Source of the DNA: Lentibacillus saliphilus
Lineage (GTDB): Bacteria > Bacillota > Bacilli > Bacillales > Amphibacillaceae
Direction of reading: 5' to 3'
Length of the DNA stretch: 64,000 nt
Assembly (NCBI RefSeq): GCF_019093865.1
Contig: NZ_JABJXD010000002.1
Coordinates: 248,001-312,000 of the forward strand
The translations under genes were made by a program, and so were the position numbers. Shown here piece after piece: positions 54,809-63,644 of the stretch (position 1 is the stretch's first letter; every line of letters starts with the position of its first letter). Under the pieces are notes generated by a model. That model made no database searches and was not told the DNA's origin. It saw only the letters and a list, made by a program, of their open reading frames with translations.

Positions 54809-56272
54809 ATGAAACCGAATGTTTTGCTCATCATGGTCGATCAAATGCGAGCTGATTGCTTAAGCATATTAGATCATCCTGTCGTCGATACGCCAAATCT
54901 AGATCAATTAGCACGTGACGGAGTTTTATTCAGCAATGCTTATTCTGCGACGCCTTCCTGCGTCCCAGCACGGGCTTCAGTTCTAACAGGTATGTCACAG
55001 GCGAAGACAGGTAGGGTTGGTTATCAGGATAAAGTCCCGTGGCAGTATAAACATACGATTGCAGGTGAATTTACGAAAGCAGGCTACCATACACAAAGTA
55101 TCGGAAAAATGCATGTGTATCCGACAAGAAATTTATGTGGTTTTCATAATGTCCAATTACATGACGGGTATATGCATTACAGCCGTTTTAAACATCATAC
55201 GACGACGCTGGAGTCACAAGGCTATACAGATGATTACTTAAACTGGCTAAGAGAAAAGGCTGGTAGTCACGTAGACTTAACGGATTTAGGACTTGATTGT
55301 AATTCGTCAACTGTTGCCCGGCCGTGGCATTTACCCGAAGAACTTCATCCGACAAATTGGGTAACGACCCAGTCCATTGATTTTTTACGGCGGCGTGATT
55401 CAACAAAGCCATTCTTTTTGAAGATGTCTTATGTGCGCCCACACCCACCATTTGATCCGCCGGAAGTGTTTTATGACATGTATAAAGACCTCGAAATGCC
55501 AGAGCCGCCAGTGGGGGATTGGGCTGATCAAACTGATGATAGCCGGTCTGGTTTAAGCCCGATCACGTCAAAAGGTATTGTTCCGAAGCACCGCCTTACA
55601 CGGGCGCAGGCAGCGTATTATGCGTTAATTACCCACATTGACCATCAAATAGGGCGCTTTATCAATGCCATGCAGGAATACGGTGTGTATCACAACACGG
55701 TCATATTGTTTGCGTCGGATCATGGCGAATTGCTCGGAGACCATCATTTATTCCGTAAGTCACTACCATATGAGGGGAGTGCTAACGTCCCATTCATTCT
55801 TGCAGATCCTGGCAATAACGTGCACCTACAAAAAAATTCGACTGCTGACCATGTAACAGAAATGCGGGATATTATGCCAACACTCCTCGATGCAGCAGAC
55901 ATCTCTATTCCGGATACGGTTGATGGCAAAAGTGTTATACCGCTCTGTAAGGGGGATAACGACATACCCCATTGGCGCTCTTATATTCATGGTGAACATG
56001 CCTTCGGAAAGGAATCCTTTCACTATATTACTGATGGAAAGGATAAATATATTTGGTTCTCACAAACAGGAAGAGAGCAATTTTTTGATTTAACAAACGA
56101 TCCACAAGAAACATATGACGCCATTGCCGACCCAAACTATGCCAAGAAAATCGACGAGCGGCGTCAACAGCTCATATATGAAACAAAGGACCGAGAAGAA
56201 GGCTACTCTGATGGAACATCACTCATCGTAGGCCAACCTGTCAAAGCAACACTTAGTCATATTGGATCTTAA
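54809..56272 (+). CDS. Sulfatase (type I, formylglycine-dependent)
   Basis: The 487-residue enzyme has the motif CVPAR at Cys51-Arg55, metal-site residues IMVDQMRAD at the start and LFASDHGELLGDHH at about 295-308. The Asp-Gln pair in place of Asp-Asp at the N-terminus is common in many S1 subfamilies. It has no signal peptide. It differs clearly in sequence from the other two sulfatases here, suggesting a different sulfate position. AAAAGGAG precedes the ATG. The end of the gene runs into the ribosome site of the GH42 gene. Confidence 0.88.
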   Translation: MKPNVLLIMVDQMRADCLSILDHPVVDTPNLDQLARDGVLFSNAYSATPSCVPARASVLTGMSQAKTGRVGYQDKVPWQYKHTIAGEFTKAGYHTQSIGKMHVYPTRNLCGFHNVQLHDGYMHYSRFKHHTTTLESQGYTDDYLNWLREKAGSHVDLTDLGLDCNSSTVARPWHLPEELHPTNWVTTQSIDFLRRRDSTKPFFLKMSYVRPHPPFDPPEVFYDMYKDLEMPEPPVGDWADQTDDSRSGLSPITSKGIVPKHRLTRAQAAYYALITHIDHQIGRFINAMQEYGVYHNTVILFASDHGELLGDHHLFRKSLPYEGSANVPFILADPGNNVHLQKNSTADHVTEMRDIMPTLLDAADISIPDTVDGKSVIPLCKGDNDIPHWRSYIHGEHAFGKESFHYITDGKDKYIWFSQTGREQFFDLTNDPQETYDAIADPNYAKKIDERRQQLIYETKDREEGYSDGTSLIVGQPVKATLSHIGS

Positions 56273-56285
56273 AGGAGACGTGAAA

Positions 56286-58370
56286 ATGGAGCAGTCTGAA
56301 CATCGTTTTAAAGCATTTAATCCGATTAGCGACAAAACCCCTTTCTTACTGCACGGAGCGGATTATAACCCGGAGCAATGGTTAAAATCACCTGACATTC
56401 TTGAAGAAGACATTCGATTAATGAAACAAGCTCATTGTAACGTCATGTCTATTGGCATGTTTTCCTGGTCAACATTAGAGCCGCAAGAAGGTCAATTTGA
56501 GTTTGATTGGCTCGACCACATCCTAAATCGACTTTCAGAAAACGGTATTTTTGTATTTCTTGCTACGCCAAGTGGCGCGAGACCAGCTTGGATGTCAGAA
56601 AAGTATCCTGAAGTGTTGCGAGTCAGTTCTAATAGAGTTCGTAATCTGCACGGACATCGCCACAATCATTGCTTGACATCACCTATTTATCGAAAGAAGA
56701 TCGGCCTGATAAATGAAAAGCTGGCCAATAGATATTCAAACCATCCAGCAGTTATTGGCTGGCATATATCAAATGAGTACGGTGGTGATTGTCATTGTGA
56801 GGCCTGTCAACATGCCTTCAGAAACTGGTTACAGGATACGTATCAAGAACTGGATGCGTTAAACGAAGCATGGTGGACGACTTTTTGGAGCCATACGTAT
56901 ACAAGCTGGTCGCAAATTGAATCGCCTGCCCCACATGGAGAAATGATGGTCCATGGTTTGAATTTAGATTGGAAGCGATTTGTGACCGATCAGACAATTG
57001 ATTTCTTTCGTCATGAGATCAAACCATTTAAAGCAGTGGATCCAAACATTCCAGTTAATACGAACTTCATGATGCTGTTCGATGGCTTAAATTATGCCAA
57101 ATTTGCTAAAGAAGTTGATTTCGTTTCTTGGGATGCTTATCCGACGTGGCATGACAACACGGATTACAAGCAGGTGGCGGCTCATACGGCGATGAATCAT
57201 GACTGGTTCCGTACATTAAAAAATGGTCAACCGTTTTTATTAATGGAAAGCACGCCGAGCGCTACAAACTGGCAGGAGGTTAGCAGGCTAAAAAAACCAG
57301 GCATGCACGTATTGGCTTCATTACAAGCGGTCGCCCACGGGTCAGATTCTGTCCAGTATTTTCAGTGGAGAAAGAGCAGAGGGGCGAGTGAGAAGCTTCA
57401 TGGCGCAGTGGTTGATCACGTAGGGCATGAACATACACGTGTTTTTAAGGACGTCACACAAGTTGGTACTATCCTCGAGCAATTAGACGATATCGTCGGC
57501 ACAACGGTTGAAGCCGAGGTGGCGATTGTTTTTGATACCGAAAACAGATGGGCGATCAATGATGCACAAGGTCCTCGGAATATCGGTATTAAATATGAAG
57601 AAACGGTTAGAACGCATTACCAAGCGTTTTGGGAACGGGGCATATCTGTTGATATGATCGATATGGAGCAAGATTTATCAAAGTACAAGCTCGTCGTTGC
57701 ACCGATGCTTTATATGGTGAAGGCAGGCGTCGGTGAAAAAATAGAACGGTTTGTCGAACAAGGTAGCACGTTTGTCACAACGTATTGGTCTGGGATCGTT
57801 AATGAACATGATCTATGTTTTTTAGGCGGTTTTCCAGGACCTCTCCGGAAAACACTCGGGATATGGTCAGAAGAAATTGATGGCTTACATGATGGTCAAA
57901 CGAATTCGATTCATATGGCACCAGACAATCACTTGGAACTGGCAGGTGACTACACAGCATATGAGCTTTGCGATTTAATCCATTCGGAAGGCGCTGATGT
58001 GTTGGCCGCATATCAATCAGACTTTTATGCTGGTAGACCAGCAGTGACCGTTAATCAATTTGGCAAAGGCAAAGCATATTATATTGCTTCAAGAAATAAG
58101 CCATCATTTCATAGTGATTTCTACGGGAAATTGATCAAAGAAATCGATATAAAAGGTGTCGTCAATGCTAGCCTTCCTGAAGGTGTGACAGCACAAAAAC
58201 GAACTGATGGACAGAACAATTATATTTTCTTATTGAATTTCAGCGAAGAAAACAAACTAGTAGAATTGGATAATGGGAGTTATATAAATGTGTTGAGTGG
58301 CGCAGTTGTCAATGCAGCAATCGAGCTTTCACCATTCGGTGTTTCGATACTGAAGAGCCCTATTAATTGA
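56286..58370 (+). CDS. GH42 beta-galactosidase
   Basis: The 694-residue enzyme begins with the GH42 signature GADYNPEQW. The acid/base lies in GWHISNEYGG (Glu164) and the nucleophile in LLMESTPSATNW (Glu321). The cysteines in NHC and CHCEACQ form the zinc site seen in family members. A trimerisation-type Rossmann domain and a small C-terminal beta domain follow. It hydrolyses beta-galactosides in the cytoplasm. ATG 56286 is selected by AAAGGAG at 56271-56277, which overlaps the stop codon of the upstream sulfatase gene, indicating tight coupling. Some GH42-like enzymes act on anhydro- or sulfated galactose units. Confidence 0.94.
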   Translation: MEQSEHRFKAFNPISDKTPFLLHGADYNPEQWLKSPDILEEDIRLMKQAHCNVMSIGMFSWSTLEPQEGQFEFDWLDHILNRLSENGIFVFLATPSGARPAWMSEKYPEVLRVSSNRVRNLHGHRHNHCLTSPIYRKKIGLINEKLANRYSNHPAVIGWHISNEYGGDCHCEACQHAFRNWLQDTYQELDALNEAWWTTFWSHTYTSWSQIESPAPHGEMMVHGLNLDWKRFVTDQTIDFFRHEIKPFKAVDPNIPVNTNFMMLFDGLNYAKFAKEVDFVSWDAYPTWHDNTDYKQVAAHTAMNHDWFRTLKNGQPFLLMESTPSATNWQEVSRLKKPGMHVLASLQAVAHGSDSVQYFQWRKSRGASEKLHGAVVDHVGHEHTRVFKDVTQVGTILEQLDDIVGTTVEAEVAIVFDTENRWAINDAQGPRNIGIKYEETVRTHYQAFWERGISVDMIDMEQDLSKYKLVVAPMLYMVKAGVGEKIERFVEQGSTFVTTYWSGIVNEHDLCFLGGFPGPLRKTLGIWSEEIDGLHDGQTNSIHMAPDNHLELAGDYTAYELCDLIHSEGADVLAAYQSDFYAGRPAVTVNQFGKGKAYYIASRNKPSFHSDFYGKLIKEIDIKGVVNASLPEGVTAQKRTDGQNNYIFLLNFSEENKLVELDNGSYINVLSGAVVNAAIELSPFGVSILKSPIN

Positions 58371-58390
58371 TGAAAAGGGAGTGAAGGAAC

Positions 58391-59791
58391 TTGAAACAAA
58401 AGAGCAAGAAGCCGAATATCGTATTTATGCTATCAGATGATCAAGGCGCCTGGGCAATGGGGTGTGCTGGAAACGACGAGATTCGCACGCCAAATTTAGA
58501 TCGCCTGGCCGAATCAGGCATCCGTTTTGAAAATTTCTTCTGTACGTCTCCAGTTTGTTCACCAGCAAGGGCATCGTTATTTACAGGGAAGATGCCATCG
58601 CAACACGGTGTTCACGACTGGATAAGCGGGGGGAATACGGGGGAACATGCGATTGAATATTTAGCAGGACAAACAGGTTTGACAGATATTTTAGCAGAAC
58701 ATGGCTATGAGTGCGGCATAAGTGGCAAATGGCATTTAGGCGATAGTCAAACACCACAGAAAAGCTTTAAGCATTGGTTCGTACATGAAAAAGGTGGTGG
58801 GCCTTATTATGGCGCAAGGATGGTTAGAAATGGAGAACTGGTCGTAGAGGAGGACTATTTAACGGACGTCATTACAGATGATGGGATTCAATTTATTAAG
58901 GAACATGCTCACGGAGAAAATCCATTTTACCTCAGTGTGCATTATACAGCACCACATGACCCGTGGATTGGCCAACATCCGGAAGACATTGTCGCATTAT
59001 ATGATGACTGTTTGTTTGAGTCCTGTCCACAGGAGCCCCTGCATCCCTGGACAATTCCTACAGCACCTGGACGTGATCAGCCGAGAGAGCATTTGAAAGG
59101 CTATTTTGCTGCTGTTACAGCTATGGACGCTAACATTGGCCGTATTATTGACACATTGGAAGAGGAGGGCATACGTAACGATACACTGATTGTCTTTTTA
59201 AGCGACAATGGCTTTAATTGTGGCCATCATGGCATATGGGGGAAAGGGAATGGTACGTTTCCGCAAAATATGTATGATACGTCAGTGAAAGTACCTGCGA
59301 TCATGAGCCACCCTGGAACGATTGTTGAGCATATCGTGAGTGACGAACTCGTGAGCGGTTATGATGTACTGCCAACATTATTGGACTATTTAGGTTTAAT
59401 GCATTTCACCCCAGAACACTTGCCTGGTCGAAGCATTTCACCAGTACTTCAAGGTGATGCTATAGAGGAGAGAGACAATGTTGTGATTTACGATGAGTAT
59501 GGACCCGTTCGGATGATTCGAACGAAGGAATGGAAGTACATCCATCGATATCCATATGGCCCGCATGAGCTGTATGACTTAATAGACGATCCGGGTGAAA
59601 GGCATAATCGCATTGATGACACAGACTGTGAACAGATTGTAAAACAAATGAGAGGCGATCTTGAAGAATGGTTTTACACCTATGCTGACGCTGCAATTGA
59701 TGGCACACGTCAACCAGTCTCAGGGCTAGGTCAAATTGGCCTTGCAGGTATTAACGGAAAGGGCAAAAAAGCGTTTGTAGATCCTAAATAA
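58391..59791 (+). CDS. Sulfatase (type I, formylglycine-dependent)
   Basis: The 466-residue enzyme has the canonical CSPAR at Cys56-Arg60, the metal motif MLSDDQGAW at the start, SGKWHLGD and VFLSDNGFNCGHHG (about 274-287). Asp-Asp and Asp-Asn metal pairs and the KWHLG block are standard for active S1 sulfatases. It starts at TTG 58391 behind GGGAGTGAAGG, 20 bases after the GH42 gene. No signal peptide. It is the third distinct sulfatase in the locus. Confidence 0.9.
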   Translation: MKQKSKKPNIVFMLSDDQGAWAMGCAGNDEIRTPNLDRLAESGIRFENFFCTSPVCSPARASLFTGKMPSQHGVHDWISGGNTGEHAIEYLAGQTGLTDILAEHGYECGISGKWHLGDSQTPQKSFKHWFVHEKGGGPYYGARMVRNGELVVEEDYLTDVITDDGIQFIKEHAHGENPFYLSVHYTAPHDPWIGQHPEDIVALYDDCLFESCPQEPLHPWTIPTAPGRDQPREHLKGYFAAVTAMDANIGRIIDTLEEEGIRNDTLIVFLSDNGFNCGHHGIWGKGNGTFPQNMYDTSVKVPAIMSHPGTIVEHIVSDELVSGYDVLPTLLDYLGLMHFTPEHLPGRSISPVLQGDAIEERDNVVIYDEYGPVRMIRTKEWKYIHRYPYGPHELYDLIDDPGERHNRIDDTDCEQIVKQMRGDLEEWFYTYADAAIDGTRQPVSGLGQIGLAGINGKGKKAFVDPK

Positions 59792-59815
59792 ATGAGTAGG
59801 AAAAGGAGGATGAGG

Positions 59816-61474
59816 ATGGCAATTCAAGCTCAGTTAGAAACGACATGCCTGAGTTCATTAACAAAGGTATTTCCAGATCAAGATCTATATGAATCGCCTT
59901 ATATTAAGGGGTCTGCCCTCTTAGGAGAACGTTTTTCGTTTCAAATTGCTTATCGGGTAACGGGCCCCTTAATGAAGCACATTCAAGTGACGGCTCAATC
60001 AGATTTAAAAGAAGCGATTCAGATTAGAACCGTCGGCCTTGTTCCATCAGAATTTCCGTGTTATCACGATCATGATGACGATGTATTGCGGTCGACACCC
60101 GGGCTCTACCCCGATCCGCTTTATCCGATAACCGAGGAAGGAATAACAGCCTTCTCTAATCAATGGCGTTCATTATGGGTTACAGTTTCTGTTAATGAAT
60201 ACGTAACGCCAGGTGTCCATAACATTGATGTTCATTTTACATCACCGTCAGGACACCATTTGGCAACAGAAACGTTTTCACTAACGATTATTCCACTGAA
60301 GCTACCTGAGCAACAGCTGATTCATACACAATGGTTCCATACAGATTGCTTAGCCGATCAATATGACGTTGATATTTTTAGCGAACAACATTGGCAATTA
60401 ATTGATCAATACGTTCAAACAGCGGTTGATAATGGGATTAATATGATTTTAACACCGTTATTTACCCCACCTTTAGACACGGCAATTGGAGCGGAACGGC
60501 CAACCGTTCAATTAGTTGACATCGAGAAGAAGGGTGAAAACTACCATTTTTCTTTTGATAGATTGCTACGCTGGATCGACATGTGCACCGAGCGAGGGAT
60601 CCAATACTTTGAGTTCTCTCACCTGTTTACACAATGGGGCGCTTACCATGCACCTAAAATTATCGCCGTTGAGGACGGCGTTAGAAAACAAATTTTCGGT
60701 TGGGATACAGATACTGCCAGAGAAAGTTATCGAACCTTTTTAAATCAATTTTTACCAGAGCTTGTTACATTTATTAAACAACAAAAGCTTGATAACAGAG
60801 TCTATTTTCATGTGTCTGATGAACCGAGTGCTGATCATTTAACGTCTTATCAAAGTGCGCGTGACATCATCCAAACCCATCTCGGGGCATATCCAATTAT
60901 GGATGCGTTGTCTGACTATGCGTTTTATGAAAAAGGCATCGTCAAGCAACCGATTCCTGCCAACGATCATATTGAACCGTTTTTGGCGCATGATGTTCCT
61001 GATCTATGGACTTATTATTGCTGTGTACAATATAAAGATGTGTCCAATCGCTTCTTCGCATTTCCTTCTTACCGTAATCGCGTTATCGGGATCCAACTTT
61101 ATAAATTTGATATTAAAGGGTTTCTCCATTGGGGCTATAACTTTTGGTATACACAGTTCTCTAAAAAGTCTATTGATCCCTTTCGCCATACAGATGCTGG
61201 ACATGGTTTTCCTTCGGGTGATGCGTTTCTTGTCTACCCAGGAGAGGATGGGCCCATTGAATCGCTCAGAATGGCAGTGTTTTATGAAGGCCTCCAAGAT
61301 TTAAGAGCACTTCAGCTGCTGGAAGGAATGATTGGAAAAGAAAACGTTGTTGCCTTGTTAGAAGAAGATATCGACACGCCATTAACATTTAAAAACTATC
61401 CAAGACAACAAGACTGGCTATTAAACAAACGCGACGTCATCAATCATAAAATTGCAGAGCATATCACAGTATAA
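59816..61474 (+). CDS. GH123-like / DUF4091 glycoside hydrolase
   Basis: The 552-residue protein has an N-terminal beta domain, a TIM barrel and a C-terminal DUF4091-type region (YNFWYTQFS, FPSGDAFLVYPG and ESLRMAVFYEGLQDLRAL). The barrel contains YFHVSDEPS with adjacent Asp335-Glu336, the arrangement used by GH123 N-acetylgalactosaminidases, where Asp orients the N-acetyl group and Glu is the acid. This suggests a substrate with N-acetylgalactosamine, though DUF4091 proteins are biochemically diverse. ATG 59816 is selected by AAAGGAGG at 59802-59809; the longer frame begins at 59792. A terminator follows. Confidence 0.78.
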   Translation: MAIQAQLETTCLSSLTKVFPDQDLYESPYIKGSALLGERFSFQIAYRVTGPLMKHIQVTAQSDLKEAIQIRTVGLVPSEFPCYHDHDDDVLRSTPGLYPDPLYPITEEGITAFSNQWRSLWVTVSVNEYVTPGVHNIDVHFTSPSGHHLATETFSLTIIPLKLPEQQLIHTQWFHTDCLADQYDVDIFSEQHWQLIDQYVQTAVDNGINMILTPLFTPPLDTAIGAERPTVQLVDIEKKGENYHFSFDRLLRWIDMCTERGIQYFEFSHLFTQWGAYHAPKIIAVEDGVRKQIFGWDTDTARESYRTFLNQFLPELVTFIKQQKLDNRVYFHVSDEPSADHLTSYQSARDIIQTHLGAYPIMDALSDYAFYEKGIVKQPIPANDHIEPFLAHDVPDLWTYYCCVQYKDVSNRFFAFPSYRNRVIGIQLYKFDIKGFLHWGYNFWYTQFSKKSIDPFRHTDAGHGFPSGDAFLVYPGEDGPIESLRMAVFYEGLQDLRALQLLEGMIGKENVVALLEEDIDTPLTFKNYPRQQDWLLNKRDVINHKIAEHITV

Positions 61475-61500
61475 GGTGCGTTAGGTAGTATGTTACAAGA

Positions 61501-61545
61501 AAAATCCGAATCCGATTCATTAATAAAAATCGGTTCGGATTTTTT
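61501..61545 (+). terminator. Terminator at the end of the glycosidase operon
   Basis: A long stem (about 16 pairs with one bulged T) joins 61501-61517 with 61528-61543 and ends in a T run. A preceding A tract may let it work on the minus strand as well. Confidence 0.8.
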
Positions 61546-61611
61546 ACGTTTGAGCCGTAACGACTTCATCTAATTCATGCTAGCAGCACTTTTCGTTGAT
61601 GCGATCGTGTC

Positions 61612-63213
61612 TTAATGATCGGTATAACGGTTGTACGCATTTTGCTGAACGTCCATGTACTCATCAAGCCCCATCGATTCTATTTCATTCACATAGTCAT
61701 CCCACTGGGAAAAAGGAACGTCACCGACAATAAACTTGTCTCGCATTTCTTCAACATATTTCTCAATGTCCGAGCCAACAGATGATAGCACACGATTTTC
61801 ATCCTCTGTATAGGTGAATCTTGGCCACGACTCTTCAGATAAATAAGGTTTAAGCTTTTCAGTTGCATCTAACGACGATTGTGATGTTTCAGATCCCATA
61901 AAATAGTCTTGGCGCATAATTCCAGGAGGCCATAAGCCAACCCATGCAAGACGCTTCCTCAGTTCTTCATCTAAGGTAAGACCATTAGGGCTATTCGTGA
62001 TTTCCTCAACATATTCATAGCCATCTTCAGTTTCAACATACGTTTCGCCTTCTACACCCATATATTGAAATCTAGAACCTTCTTCAGTGTAAAAGTAGTC
62101 TTGCCATTTCACTAACGCTCCAGGATTTTGAGCATCCTTCGTAATGACGAGCCCATCCATTCTTCCGACAGAATTGCTTTTACTGAATGATTGATAGCTT
62201 TTTGGACCTTTGAGTGGTAAGCCGCCTACGAAGACACCAGCCTCTGTTCCAAACGTATCATCGGGACTGTAAAAAACAGTGCTGCCATACATACCATTTG
62301 CACCATTTGCGAGAAATTGATCATTTTCTATCGTGAAGATATTTTGGTTAATCAATTTCTCTTCATACAACTTATTAATATACTCAAGCATTGCTTTATA
62401 GTCTTCGGATATTGGATTAAATCTTAAATCACCATTTTCCGGATCTAAATCAATGTAAGTGTGGCCTTGTTCACTGAGACCAAAGGACCCTCTAAGCCAA
62501 CGAATTAACTCGGTAATATAGCGACCGCCATATGGAATTTCTTCAATAGCATCGCCGCCAGGATTGTTTTCTTTAACAGCTGTTAAATAATCATAGTATT
62601 CTTCAGTCGTTTCAGGTATGTCCATTCCGAGTTCGTCCAACCATTCTTGATTGAACCAAGGTCGTGCACCTACGAGAAGCGATAAAAACTTTGGATCCTG
62701 TATAGTAGGCAACGCATATATATTACCGTCAGGAAAGGTAATTGCTTTACGTACTTCAGGATATTGTTCAAACACCTTTTGCAAGTTTGGTGCGTAATCT
62801 TCAATTAAATCGTTTAATGGAATAAAAGTGCCTTGTTTACCATATTTAAATAAATCGAGTGTATTAATTCCAGAAGCATAAAAGGCATCAGGCAGATCCT
62901 TACTTGCTAGCGTGAGATTCCTTTTTTCTTCGAGCGTCGAGCTAGGTACTTGCTCCCATTCAACCTTTATGTTCGTCATCTCTTCATATTCATTCCAGAT
63001 GAATATGTCATTCCAGTCGCCCTGATTGGGATTTGAAGCGGAGAACATGCTAACCGTTATGGGATCTTTTACAACCGGGAATTGGGTATCCGTCAAATTA
63101 TCTATGGCTTCCTTGTCCATAATGGGTTGATCTGAATCGGTCTTAGTATCATTACAAGCTGCCAAAGTGATTAACGCCACAATCAATAATAACCATATAG
63201 ATGCTTTTTTCAT
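61612..63213 (-). CDS. LplA-like extracellular solute-binding lipoprotein (copy 4)
   Basis: The 533-residue lipoprotein has a lipobox ending TLAAC at Cys20. ATG 63213 is preferred; a GTG at 63228 lies inside the AAAAAGGAG ribosome site. It shares WNDIFIWNEYEEMTNI, FIPLNDLI and FPDGNIYALP with copies 1-3 but is the most diverged (for example WVGLWPPGIM where the others have FPGGGFP). It is transcribed away from the rest of the locus, from its own promoter next to a second oxidoreductase gene. Confidence 0.9.
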   Translation of the reverse strand: MKKASIWLLLIVALITLAACNDTKTDSDQPIMDKEAIDNLTDTQFPVVKDPITVSMFSASNPNQGDWNDIFIWNEYEEMTNIKVEWEQVPSSTLEEKRNLTLASKDLPDAFYASGINTLDLFKYGKQGTFIPLNDLIEDYAPNLQKVFEQYPEVRKAITFPDGNIYALPTIQDPKFLSLLVGARPWFNQEWLDELGMDIPETTEEYYDYLTAVKENNPGGDAIEEIPYGGRYITELIRWLRGSFGLSEQGHTYIDLDPENGDLRFNPISEDYKAMLEYINKLYEEKLINQNIFTIENDQFLANGANGMYGSTVFYSPDDTFGTEAGVFVGGLPLKGPKSYQSFSKSNSVGRMDGLVITKDAQNPGALVKWQDYFYTEEGSRFQYMGVEGETYVETEDGYEYVEEITNSPNGLTLDEELRKRLAWVGLWPPGIMRQDYFMGSETSQSSLDATEKLKPYLSEESWPRFTYTEDENRVLSSVGSDIEKYVEEMRDKFIVGDVPFSQWDDYVNEIESMGLDEYMDVQQNAYNRYTDH

Positions 63214-63444
63214 GTTTAAATTTGTCACTCCTTTTTAATCTGGATACTTACATAACGTCATAAAGCTCAGTCGATAGAAGCGTGGGTCGTACAGTTTTTT
63301 AATGACACAAACACGATCACCAATAATGTCATATCGTGACGCCTGAAAACACCCCCTCTCAGTGATGCATCGTTCTAATGATGAACCCCTCTTCATCATT
63401 AGATGTAGCGTGCAAAACCATTGATTTTATGTCTACACAGCAAT

Positions 63445-63458
63445 GCAAAACGCTTTCA
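63445..63458. promoter_or_regulatory. Weaker cre-like site
   Basis: On the minus strand TGAAAGCGTTTTGC matches 12 of 14 cre positions; the last two deviate. Confidence 0.3.
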
Positions 63459-63481
63459 TTTTAAGGTCATAAATGTTATAG

Positions 63482-63502
63482 TTTATTAAATTAATTATCT
63501 AA
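63482..63502. promoter_or_regulatory. Candidate operator (TTAATTTAA element, promoter C)
   Basis: On the minus strand TTAATTTAATAAA lies 11 bases beyond the -10 box; on the plus strand TAATTATCTAA is identical to 42003-42013. Confidence 0.45.
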
Positions 63503-63505
63503 CTA

Positions 63506-63534
63506 AGTCTACCATGTGAGGTGTATGTTGTAAA
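63506..63534 (-). promoter_or_regulatory. Promoter for lipoprotein copy 4
   Basis: Read on the minus strand, TTTACA (-35) and TAGACT (-10) are 17 bases apart. The -35 box lies inside a cre-like site. Confidence 0.45.
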
Positions 63535-63542
63535 CGCTTATA
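63529..63542. promoter_or_regulatory. Candidate cre (CcpA) site over a -35 box
   Basis: TGTAAACGCTTATA matches 13 of 14 cre consensus positions and covers the -35 of the minus-strand promoter. Confidence 0.5.
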
Positions 63543-63644
63543 TTTACAAAAGAAAGATAATTCAATGTGTTTCGGCTGATTTCGTAGAGTATACAAAGAC
63601 TTTAAAAGCATGTAGATCAAAAAAAGATTAGTGAGGTGTGTCAG

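Larger units (their letters stand above)
63214..63644. promoter_or_regulatory. Divergent regulatory region between copy 4 lipoprotein and oxidoreductase genes
   Basis: This 431-base region contains the minus-strand promoter (63506-63534), the shared TTAATTTAA-type element (63482-63502), and cre-like sites at 63445-63458 and 63529-63542. A weak plus-strand promoter may lie at 63454-63482 (TTTCAT, TATAGT). The remaining bases show no gene. Confidence 0.5.

Noticed and set aside
63454-63482. Plus-strand promoter for the partial oxidoreductase gene
   Set aside because: TATAGT with a 17-base spacer is acceptable, but the -35 (TTTCAT) matches poorly, so it is only mentioned, not called.
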